Below, piece by piece: positions 19,106-25,979 of a stretch of DNA of 64,000 nt; the first letter of the stretch is position 1; the number at the start of each line of letters is the position of its first letter. The DNA comes from CAWDDA01 sp963813345. Lineage in GTDB: Bacteria > Acidobacteriota > Blastocatellia > RBC074. The notes beneath the pieces are model-generated. The model saw nothing but the letters and a program-made list of their open reading frames with translations. It was not told the origin of the DNA and searched no databases. Both the position numbers and the translations under genes were made by a program. The stretch is taken from assembly GCA_963813345.1 (NCBI GenBank), contig CAWEYR010000027.1, positions 1-64,000 of the forward strand, read 5' to 3'.

Positions 19106-20494
19106 ATGACCTCTGTATATTTCTGGACGATCGTCGTCTACATGGTATTCCTGATCGGCATCGGCGCCATTCGCAGTCGCGGCGTCAACAGCCAGGAGGA
19201 TTTTTCCGTTGCCGGCCGGCAGCTCTCCACGTTTGTTTTGTTCGGTACGATGCTCGCAACCTGGATTGGAACCGGATCGATCTTTGGCTTTGCCGAGCGA
19301 ACCTATCAGGTCGGAATCGCGGCGTGGATTCTTCCTCTCGGAGGGATTACGGGGATCATAGTGCTCTCGTTTCTGGCCCGCAAAGCGAGGAATCTGGAAG
19401 CGATCACCGTTCAGGATATTCTTGAACATCGCTACAACAAATGGGCGCGAGTGCTGGGAGTTATCACTCTTGTGCTGACAGCGGTTACGATCGTCTCTTA
19501 TCAGTACCGCGCTGCCGGCGCCGTCATTAACCTCGCCTTGCCGCAGCTTGATTTCAAGGTCGCGGTAATCATTGTGGCGATCTTCATTATTGTCTACACA
19601 GCGATGGCTGGCATGTTCTCCGTGGCATATACGGACGTCGCCATGGGCGTGACCATGATTATCGGGATTTTCATCACATTGCCCTACGTGTGGAGCAAGG
19701 CCGGAGGTTATGCAGGAATGGCAGCGACACTGCCACCCGATCATATGAAGTTTTTCGGTCCGGTCAGCTTTGTTCAGGCGCTGGGTATGGTTCTTCCGGC
19801 CGGGCTGCTTGTACTTGGTGACGCGAACATGTACCAGCGGTTCTTCTCGGCGAGGAACGCGGGGATGGCGAGACGCGCAACCATTTGGTTGCTGATTGGT
19901 GTCGCCTACATGGAGATGATGATCATCTTCACTGCCTGGGCGAGCTCAGCTATCGAGTGGCAGGGAGGCAACCTTGAAAGACCCGGGCGCGTGATTGCCT
20001 ATGTAGCGCGTGACCACCTGCCGGTGTGGCTTGGTGCGGTGGTTCTGACGACGATTATGGCGATCATTGTTTCGACCGCGATTTCTTATCTGCTTGTGCC
20101 GGCAACAGCAATCGTCCGCGATATATACCAGAGATTTATCAATCCCCAGGCGAGCGAAAAAAGCCTTGTATGGCTGCTCAGAGCCCTGGTCATCGTGCTT
20201 GGTACGCTGGCCTACTTCATTTCGACTTTCTCCGAACAGTTTTTGAATGTCGCGTTGCGGGCCTACACCATATACGGAACGGGCATAACCCCGTCGCTCG
20301 TGGCAGCTCTGACGTGGAAGAAGGCGACGGCAAAGGGCGCGCTCGTCTCAATAATTCTTGGAGTCGGTACGACTCTTATCTGGGAGTTCGGAGGCTACGG
20401 CGCAAGCACCGGAGTCGACCCCGTGATCCCAGCGATTGCGCTATCGGTGTTGTCATTGGTGATCGTGTCGCTGATGACGCAACGGAAAGAATAG
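19106..20494 (+). CDS. Sodium:solute symporter family protein
   Basis: A multi-spanning transporter of the SSS (SLC5) family, 462 aa, with about 12-13 hydrophobic segments. The first is FWTIVVYMVFLIGIGAI, followed by SQEDFSVAGRQLSTFVLFGT and WIGTGSIFGFAERTYQVG, typical of the sodium-site region. The motif RFFSARNAGMARRATIW matches the conserved Tyr/Arg-rich cytosolic loop. The substrate (proline, pantothenate, sugar or carboxylate) cannot be deduced. GGAG is 6 bp upstream of the ATG. It is isolated, with a long palindromic repeat starting directly at its stop codon. Confidence 0.92.
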   Translation: MTSVYFWTIVVYMVFLIGIGAIRSRGVNSQEDFSVAGRQLSTFVLFGTMLATWIGTGSIFGFAERTYQVGIAAWILPLGGITGIIVLSFLARKARNLEAITVQDILEHRYNKWARVLGVITLVLTAVTIVSYQYRAAGAVINLALPQLDFKVAVIIVAIFIIVYTAMAGMFSVAYTDVAMGVTMIIGIFITLPYVWSKAGGYAGMAATLPPDHMKFFGPVSFVQALGMVLPAGLLVLGDANMYQRFFSARNAGMARRATIWLLIGVAYMEMMIIFTAWASSAIEWQGGNLERPGRVIAYVARDHLPVWLGAVVLTTIMAIIVSTAISYLLVPATAIVRDIYQRFINPQASEKSLVWLLRALVIVLGTLAYFISTFSEQFLNVALRAYTIYGTGITPSLVAALTWKKATAKGALVSIILGVGTTLIWEFGGYGASTGVDPVIPAIALSVLSLVIVSLMTQRKE

Positions 20495-20637
20495 GGGTCG
20501 GGGGTCGGGGGTCAGGGGTCGGGGTCAGGGTATGGAGTTCAAGCTTTAGCTTGCTGCATTGTCAAGCTATCGAGTGTAACGAGCAAGCTAAAGCTTGAAC
20601 TCCATACCCCGACCCCTGACCCCTGACCCCCGACCCT
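20495..20637. repeat. Nested inverted repeat (family C core in a GGGGTC shell)
   Basis: The outer arms are GGGGTCGGGGGTCAGGGGTC-type sequence and its complement near 20606-20637. The inner arms are TATGGAGTTCAAGCTTTAGC (20530 on) and its complement (20584 on). The inner core is the same as at 12159-12215, though the outer shells differ in sequence. It begins at the symporter stop codon and could act as a terminator. Confidence 0.75.
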
Positions 20638-20644
20638 GCTCCTC

Positions 20645-20673
20645 TTGACGCACGATTCTGTAGTGATTAGAAT
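20645..20673 (+). promoter_or_regulatory. Sigma-70-type promoter for the ABC/Gld operon
   Basis: TTGACG, 17 bases, TAGAAT: one mismatch from consensus in each hexamer with ideal spacing. A start near 20680 gives an 80-base leader ending with GGAGG before the TTG start of the ATPase gene. Confidence 0.65.
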
Positions 20674-20761
20674 TTCTAACCTTTGACACCTATGGGTTCA
20701 TCCACCAGTGCGGTCTTCACACCGATGAACCGTAGCACAACAATGCTTCACGGAGGCTCGT

Positions 20762-21811
20762 TTGATCGAAGTTGATCATCTCAGCAAGAGCTATGGACAG
20801 GCCCGCGCCGTCAATGACATCTCATTCAAGGTAGAACCCGGTGAGATTCTGGGGTTTCTCGGCCCGAACGGCGCCGGGAAGACTACCACGATGCGCATCC
20901 TTACGGGCTATTTGCCGGCGACGGCGGGCTCGGCCCGAATCGCGGGATTCGACGTCTTTGAACAATCTCTCGAGGTTCGCAAGCGCATCGGATATCTCCC
21001 CGAGACGCCGCCGCTATACCCCGAGATGAGCGTGCGCACGTACCTCGAATTCGTCGCACGGATCAAGGGAGTGCCTGCCGCCGACATCGCGTCGCGTGTT
21101 GCAAGTGCGATGCGGATGACAAACATCGAGGACAAGGGGACAGAACTGGTCAAGCGACTGTCGCGCGGGTACAAACAGCGCGTCGGTATAGCTCAATCGA
21201 TCGTTCACAACCCGGATGTAGTCATTCTTGACGAACCCACTGTCGGCCTGGATCCCAAGCAGATCATCGAGGTCCGCAAGCTGATCAAGGGATTGAAAAA
21301 AGATCACACGGTGATTCTTTCAACACATATTCTGCCCGAGGTATCAGCCACGTGCGACCGGGTCGTAATCATAAACAAAGGCCGAATCGCGGCCATCGAT
21401 ACGCCAGACAACCTGACGGCACAGCTGAAGGGTGGAGAACGCGTTCGGATTCAGGTGCGTGGTGACGCAGAAAAGCTCCGCTCGACATTGTGGTCAATCG
21501 AAGGTATCAACCGCCTCGACCTGGACACCGCGAACCAGTCGGAAGGCGCACCGGTCTCTGCAACCATTGAAAGTGAGAGTGGACTCGATCTTCGGAGCCG
21601 GATAGCCGGAAGCCTGGTCGGCAATGGGTTCGAGCTTCTTGAGCTGCGCGGAGTCAGCCTTAGCCTTGAAGAGATATTCCTGCAGCTTACGACTGAAGAG
21701 ACGCAACAGACCGAAAAGACAAATGATGCCGCTGAAGGCGCTGCTCTTGATGCAGATAGTTCTTCGGATGAATCCGAAAATGAAGCGGAGCGAACGGGAG
21801 GTTCTGAATGA
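20762..21811 (+). CDS. ABC transporter ATP-binding protein (GldA-like)
   Basis: The ATPase of an ABC-2-type system, 349 aa. Walker A is LGPNGAGKTTTMRIL, the signature is RLSRGYKQRVGIAQ, Walker B is VVILDEPTVGLDPKQ and the switch His is in ILSTHILPEV. A C-terminal extension of about 110 aa includes a regulatory fold (RIQVRGDAEKLRSTLWSIEG) and an acidic Asp/Glu/Ser tail. The start is TTG 20762, supported by GGAGG. The order ATPase, permease, large substrate-binding-like protein is that of GldA-GldF-GldG systems, found widely outside gliding bacteria. It overlaps the permease start by 4 bp. Confidence 0.93.
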   Translation: MIEVDHLSKSYGQARAVNDISFKVEPGEILGFLGPNGAGKTTTMRILTGYLPATAGSARIAGFDVFEQSLEVRKRIGYLPETPPLYPEMSVRTYLEFVARIKGVPAADIASRVASAMRMTNIEDKGTELVKRLSRGYKQRVGIAQSIVHNPDVVILDEPTVGLDPKQIIEVRKLIKGLKKDHTVILSTHILPEVSATCDRVVIINKGRIAAIDTPDNLTAQLKGGERVRIQVRGDAEKLRSTLWSIEGINRLDLDTANQSEGAPVSATIESESGLDLRSRIAGSLVGNGFELLELRGVSLSLEEIFLQLTTEETQQTEKTNDAAEGAALDADSSSDESENEAERTGGSE

Positions 21812-22596
21812 AAGGTCTGCTGGCTATTTACCGGCGTGAGATGAGCAGCTATTTCGTCTCTCCCGTAGCTTACATCGTAATCGGCTTTTTTCTGCTCATC
21901 GCCGGCTTCTTTTTCTACAACATCCTTTCCGCGATCATCGAACAACAGATGATGATGGCGATGCAGGCTCAAAGAATGGGCGGCCCTCCGGACATGGATG
22001 TGCCCAGTCTGGTGCTCCGAAACTTCATGGGGATCATGAGCACGTTTTCGCTCTTCATGGTCCCGATGTTGACTATGGGGGTCTACGCCGAAGAGCGGCG
22101 GCGAGGCACGATGGAAATGCTTATGACGTCACCGCTGACAGAGTGGCAGATCGTAGGCGGCAAATACCTCGCATCGCTGACGCTGTATTTAATCATGATC
22201 GGGCCAACGATCATTTTTATGCTGATTATGGCTGCTTACAGTGATCCCGGCATGCCATGGAAGGTGATGTGGGCAGGTTATCTTGGAACTCTGCTTCTCG
22301 GGGCGGTTTTCATCGCGATTGGCTCATTCATATCGTCGCTCACTGAGAGCCAGATTGTGGCGGCGGTCGTTACCTTTGTAGTGTTTCTCCTCCTCTGGGT
22401 CATCGATTTCGGTGTACGCGGCTCATCGTCGACCTTCGGATCAGTTCTTCAATACCTTTCGATCATCAGGCATTACGATGATTTCTCTCGTGGAGTTATA
22501 GACACTACTGGCATTGTCTACTACATCAGCCTTGCCGGCCTCGGCGTGTTCCTGACACTTCGCGCCCTCGATTCGATGAGGTGGCGAAGAGCATAG
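21808..22596 (+). CDS. ABC-2 type permease (GldF-like)
   Basis: A membrane permease of 262 aa with six hydrophobic segments, opening with LAIYRREMSSYFVSPVAYIV, the hallmark of GldF/ABC-2 permeases. The conserved cytoplasmic motif YAEERRRGTMEMLMTSPLTE, which contacts the ATPase, is present. A Met-rich loop (QQMMMAMQAQRMGGPPDM) lies between the first two segments. Its start codon overlaps the ATPase stop, and the GldG-like gene follows after 24 bp, so the three proteins are expected to form one complex. Confidence 0.92.
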   Translation: MKGLLAIYRREMSSYFVSPVAYIVIGFFLLIAGFFFYNILSAIIEQQMMMAMQAQRMGGPPDMDVPSLVLRNFMGIMSTFSLFMVPMLTMGVYAEERRRGTMEMLMTSPLTEWQIVGGKYLASLTLYLIMIGPTIIFMLIMAAYSDPGMPWKVMWAGYLGTLLLGAVFIAIGSFISSLTESQIVAAVVTFVVFLLLWVIDFGVRGSSSTFGSVLQYLSIIRHYDDFSRGVIDTTGIVYYISLAGLGVFLTLRALDSMRWRRA

Positions 22597-22620
22597 CTTA
22601 GCGTTATTAGCAATTGAATC

Positions 22621-24123
22621 ATGAAAATCAACCGAAACGAATTGATCAAAATCGCCGGCTATCTGGGTGCCGGTTTGCTTGTGGCGGGATACGGACGTTA
22701 TTTGATTCATTCAGTCTGGACGAAGTGGGAGATCGGTATGGTCTCGGCCGGCGCGGTCCTGCTGTTGATCAGTCTCGCTGCAAACTTCAGACAGATCATC
22801 GATGCCTTCCGGGGCCGATCGGCCCGCCTGGGCGCGAATACTGCAATTCTTTCCGCAGCCGTGATAGCCCTCTTCGCGATCGTCAACTTCCTTGGTTATC
22901 GTCATCACAAACGCATTGATCTGACTGCCGAGAAGCTCTACAGCCTCTCCGATCAAACGCGCAAGATAGTCTCCGGTCTTCAGAAGGACATCAAGATCAT
23001 CAAGTTTGATGAAAAGGATGATCAGTCGCTCAAAGACCAGATGACGGAATACCGCGACCTCTCAAATCGTCTGACGTACGAGCAGGTCGATCCCAGGGTC
23101 AAGCCCGAGATCGCGAAGCAATACCAGGTCAGCCGTATGGGCGAGGTTGTTGTAGCTTCGGGTAGCCGGATCGAGAGACCGCAAGGCACAAGCGAACAGG
23201 AATTGACGAACGCGATCCTGAAAGTCACTCGCGACACTCTCAAGACGATCTGCTTTATTGAAGGACACGACGAGAAGGCGCTCTCGAACTCTGAAGCTGA
23301 AGGCTATGCGTCGGTCGAGAGCATTCTCAAGAATGAAAACTACAACGTAAAGACCGTGGCGCTGGCATCGCAAACTCAGGTGCCCGCTGATTGCGATGTC
23401 CTTGTTGTGCCCGGACCAAAGAAGCCGCTCCTCCAGCCGGAAGCAGCAATGATCGGCAAGTATCTGGACGCGGGTGGTAAGGCGATGCTGCTCGTGGAAC
23501 CCGACACTGATGCTGGGCTCGATGAGGTTTTCAAGGCGTGGAAGATCGAGGTCGGAAACAACACGGTGATTGATGTGAGCGCAGCGGGCCAGATGTTCGG
23601 CGGAGGGCCATATGCGCCGCTTGTAATGAAGTATGGATCGCATCCGATCACAAAGGATTTCGGGCGAACGATGACGATTTTCCCGATTGCCCGATCGGTG
23701 AAGGGCGGCGAAGGCGGGACTTCCCTTCTCGAGACGTCTGAACAGAGCTGGGGTGAATCAGAATTGAAGGCAGGCTCGACGCCGGAGATGACTGAGGGCA
23801 AAGATCTCAAAGGTCCCCTTTCACTTGGGGTGGCGGCCAGCAAACCAATTGGCGATAAGGAAGCGAGGCTGGTTGTTATCGGTGATTCCGATTTTGCAAC
23901 CAACCGTGTTCTCGGATTTCAGCGCAATGGCGACCTGTTCCTGAATTCGATCAACTGGCTGGCGCAGGACGAGGACCTGATTTCAATCCGCCCCAAGAGC
24001 GGGACCAATCGCCGCGTTGACTTGACGGGAAGCCAGCAGAACCTGCTCTTCTGGTTCCTGGTCGTGCTGCTCCCGCTCGCGGTGATCGGAACGGGCGCGT
24101 GGGTGTGGTGGAAGAGAAGGTAA
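22621..24123 (+). CDS. GldG-family ABC accessory protein
   Basis: A membrane-anchored accessory protein of 500 aa belonging to the 'ABC-type uncharacterised transport system' (GldG) family. Two or three membrane segments are at the N-terminus (IAGYLGAGLLVAGYG, GAVLLLISLAA, AAVIALFAIVNFLGY). A large extracytoplasmic domain follows, with DLTAEKLYSLSDQTRKIVSG, ICFIEGHDEKAL and DVLVVPGPKKPLL. A C-terminal anchor (LLFWFLVVLLPLAVIGTGAW) precedes a basic tail. No catalytic motif is known. It is the last gene of the ABC operon, and a palindrome separates it from the convergent sucC. Confidence 0.9.
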   Translation: MKINRNELIKIAGYLGAGLLVAGYGRYLIHSVWTKWEIGMVSAGAVLLLISLAANFRQIIDAFRGRSARLGANTAILSAAVIALFAIVNFLGYRHHKRIDLTAEKLYSLSDQTRKIVSGLQKDIKIIKFDEKDDQSLKDQMTEYRDLSNRLTYEQVDPRVKPEIAKQYQVSRMGEVVVASGSRIERPQGTSEQELTNAILKVTRDTLKTICFIEGHDEKALSNSEAEGYASVESILKNENYNVKTVALASQTQVPADCDVLVVPGPKKPLLQPEAAMIGKYLDAGGKAMLLVEPDTDAGLDEVFKAWKIEVGNNTVIDVSAAGQMFGGGPYAPLVMKYGSHPITKDFGRTMTIFPIARSVKGGEGGTSLLETSEQSWGESELKAGSTPEMTEGKDLKGPLSLGVAASKPIGDKEARLVVIGDSDFATNRVLGFQRNGDLFLNSINWLAQDEDLISIRPKSGTNRRVDLTGSQQNLLFWFLVVLLPLAVIGTGAWVWWKRR

Positions 24124-24124
24124 T

Positions 24125-24206
24125 AAGGTACGTTGTACCGCCTTCAGGCGGAATCGTGTCTACGGTGTAACGGAAGATTCCGGCTAAAGCCGGTACAACG
24201 TACCTT
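24125..24206. repeat. REP-like inverted pair (family A) between convergent genes
   Basis: The ends are AAGGTACGTTGTACCG (24125 on) and its complement ending at 24206. Inside lie two small palindromes, CCGCCTTCAGGCGG and CCGGCTAAAGCCGG. It lies between gldG-like (plus) and sucC (minus), where it may act as a bidirectional terminator. Confidence 0.78.
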
Positions 24207-24209
24207 CAT

Positions 24210-25367
24210 TCATTTTGTTGCCGCGACAGCCTTTTCGGCTGCGTCCTTCATACCGTTCGCGATGAGAAAATTCATGCCTGATTCGCGCAGGACGCGCTGA
24301 CCTTCCTCTACATTTGTACCTTCAAGGCGAACGACGATGGGTCTCGTCACGTTCAGGTTGCGTGCTGCCTCAACAACTCCGCGTGCAACCATGTCACAGC
24401 GGACAATGCCACCGAATATGTTGATCAGCACTGCTTTGACATTTTCGTCCGCCAGCAGTATCCGGAAAGCGTTCTCGACTCGCTCCTGAGACGCACCACC
24501 ACCAACATCCAGGAAATTCGCGGGCTCTCCTCCCGCGAGCTTGATGATATCCATCGTAGCCATCGCGAGGCCGGCTCCATTGACCATACAGGCAATGTTA
24601 CCGTCGAGCTTGATGTAATTGAGGTCGTATTTGGAAGCCTCGATTTCCAGAGGAGCCTCCTCGTCGAGGTCGCGAAGCTCTGCGAACTCCTTGTGACGAT
24701 AGAGAGCGTTGTCGTCAAAGTTTACTTTCGCGTCGAGAGCATAAAGCTCTCCGTCTTCCGTGAGGAGGAAAGGATTGATCTCGAGCAAGGATGCATCGAG
24801 TTCAACGTAGGCCCGGTAAAGCGCGAGCATGAACTTCGTCGCCTTTCCCGCAAGCTCCGGCGCCAGGCCCAGGCCGAAGGCCAGATTGCGAGCCTGAAAG
24901 GCCTGAAGCCCGACTCCGGGATCGATGTATTCCTTCAGTATCTTTTCCGGCGTCTTGGCTGCAACTTCCTCGATGTCCATGCCGCCGGCTGCCGAGGCCA
25001 TGAACACAAGCTGAGATGAAGCCCGATCGAGGACTATGCTCAGATAGAACTCCTTTTTGATCTTGAGTCCCTCTTCGATGAGGAGCGTGCCGACACGGCG
25101 TCCCTCGGGACCTGTTTGATGGGTTATCAACGTCATCCCGAGTATGGATTTGGCGGAATCGCGCACTTCGTCAGCGGTGCGCGCAAGTTTTACCCCGCCA
25201 CCCTTGCCGCGCCCTCCAGCGTGAATCTGTGCCTTGACTACGACTGGAAGCCCAAGCTCGCGAGCGGCATCTTCCGCCTCAGCGACAGTGCGTGCGACGC
25301 GGCCGCGCGGAATCCTGACATCAAAACGGCGAAGAAGCTCCTTCGCCTGAAATTCATGGATTTTCAT
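24210..25367 (-). CDS. sucC: Succinyl-CoA synthetase (ADP-forming) beta subunit
   Basis: The nucleotide-binding subunit of the TCA-cycle ligase, 385 aa. ATG 25367 begins MKIHEFQAKELLRRFDVRIP, the conserved N-terminus; upstream codons fall in repeat sequence. The ATP-grasp domain has VVKAQIHAGGRGKGGGVKLA. The C-terminal CoA-ligase domain has GGGASQERVENAFRILLADE and LINIFGGIVRCDMVARGV. It pairs with the SucD subunit encoded at 599-1477, which is not adjacent. There is no ribosome-binding site; a TACACT hexamer lies 9 bp upstream of the ATG, suggesting near-leaderless expression. Confidence 0.96.
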   Translation of the reverse strand: MKIHEFQAKELLRRFDVRIPRGRVARTVAEAEDAARELGLPVVVKAQIHAGGRGKGGGVKLARTADEVRDSAKSILGMTLITHQTGPEGRRVGTLLIEEGLKIKKEFYLSIVLDRASSQLVFMASAAGGMDIEEVAAKTPEKILKEYIDPGVGLQAFQARNLAFGLGLAPELAGKATKFMLALYRAYVELDASLLEINPFLLTEDGELYALDAKVNFDDNALYRHKEFAELRDLDEEAPLEIEASKYDLNYIKLDGNIACMVNGAGLAMATMDIIKLAGGEPANFLDVGGGASQERVENAFRILLADENVKAVLINIFGGIVRCDMVARGVVEAARNLNVTRPIVVRLEGTNVEEGQRVLRESGMNFLIANGMKDAAEKAVAATK

Positions 25368-25376
25368 AAGAGCGAG

Positions 25377-25382
25377 AGTGTA
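25377..25382 (-). promoter_or_regulatory. Candidate -10 for near-leaderless sucC transcript
   Basis: On the minus strand TACACT is followed by 9 bases and the sucC ATG. The spacing matches that at 13816, 16982 and 25965, so transcription would start within a few bases of the start codon. The hexamer alone is weak evidence. Confidence 0.35.
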
Positions 25383-25407
25383 AGAGCCGAGAGCATCAAA
25401 AGCAAGC

Positions 25408-25461
25408 AGGTACGTTGTACCGCCTTCAGGGAATCCATTTGAGATTTGAGATTTGAGATTT
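25408..25461. repeat. Degenerate REP-like unit followed by a GAGATTT triplet
   Basis: 25408-25436 is a family A unit (AGGTACGTTGTACCGCCTTC...) that lacks three bases of its second arm. Directly after it, at 25441-25461, the heptamer GAGATTT occurs three times in tandem. The rest of the sucC/DUF4440 gap shows nothing further. Confidence 0.65.
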
Positions 25462-25508
25462 GTCATTTGCATGTTCCGACATGAAAGCAATCCAACTATC
25501 GTTCCTGT

Positions 25509-25937
25509 TCAATTCGACGACGTATGATCGTGGATGATCTTCCAGCCATCGTCAAACTTGCGGAAGACGAGGGTGAAGAGACCGGTAGGCTTTGATCCGT
25601 CTCGAAGCAGCAGTTCGAATCTTCCGCGGACAACTGCATTCCGGTCGCCCAGGGTCTGGATATCGAGCTCGCTGAAAGTGAGCTTGCCCATTTCCCTTCC
25701 ATCGGCCTGATAAGTTTTTCGGTAACGGTCGAGAGTTGCGTCCCATCCTTTGAGCATTCTGGCTCCCGAAAAGAAAGTGAGGTCGGGTGATCGCCAGTAC
25801 CCTGTCATAAATTCTTCTAATTTACCCGCATTCCAGGCAGTGACCTGCTTTTCAAGCACCAGTTTTATGCTATCGGGAGCCGTTTGACTGTTTGTGAAGA
25901 GAGCAATGATCAAGAAAAGAAGTGTTCGCTGTGGCAT
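25509..25937 (-). CDS. Secreted NTF2-like protein (DUF4440/SnoaL type)
   Basis: A protein of 142 aa with a signal peptide (PQRTLLFLIIALFTNSQ) and an NTF2-like alpha+beta cone fold. Typical features are the first helix VLEKQVTAWNAGKLEEFMTG, DLTFFSGARMLKGWDATLDR, then strands RNAVVRGRFELLL and GLFTLVFRKFDDGWKIIHDH ending in SS. Such proteins are often non-enzymatic pocket proteins or isomerases; the role here is unknown. ATG 25937 is preferred over the adjacent GTG. It is divergent from the penicillin-binding protein gene, 42 bp away. Confidence 0.82.
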   Translation of the reverse strand: MPQRTLLFLIIALFTNSQTAPDSIKLVLEKQVTAWNAGKLEEFMTGYWRSPDLTFFSGARMLKGWDATLDRYRKTYQADGREMGKLTFSELDIQTLGDRNAVVRGRFELLLRDGSKPTGLFTLVFRKFDDGWKIIHDHTSSN

Positions 25938-25961
25938 CACAAGACTTTTCCGCCTTTCCGT

Positions 25962-25970
25962 TGGTATAAT
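25962..25970 (+). promoter_or_regulatory. Consensus extended -10 promoter for the PBP gene
   Basis: TGG-TATAAT is a perfect extended -10. It is followed by 9 bases and the ATG at 25980, so the expected transcript start lies about 2-4 bases before, or at, the start codon. No ribosome-binding site is seen. Confidence 0.6.
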
Positions 25971-25979
25971 GTTACTGTT

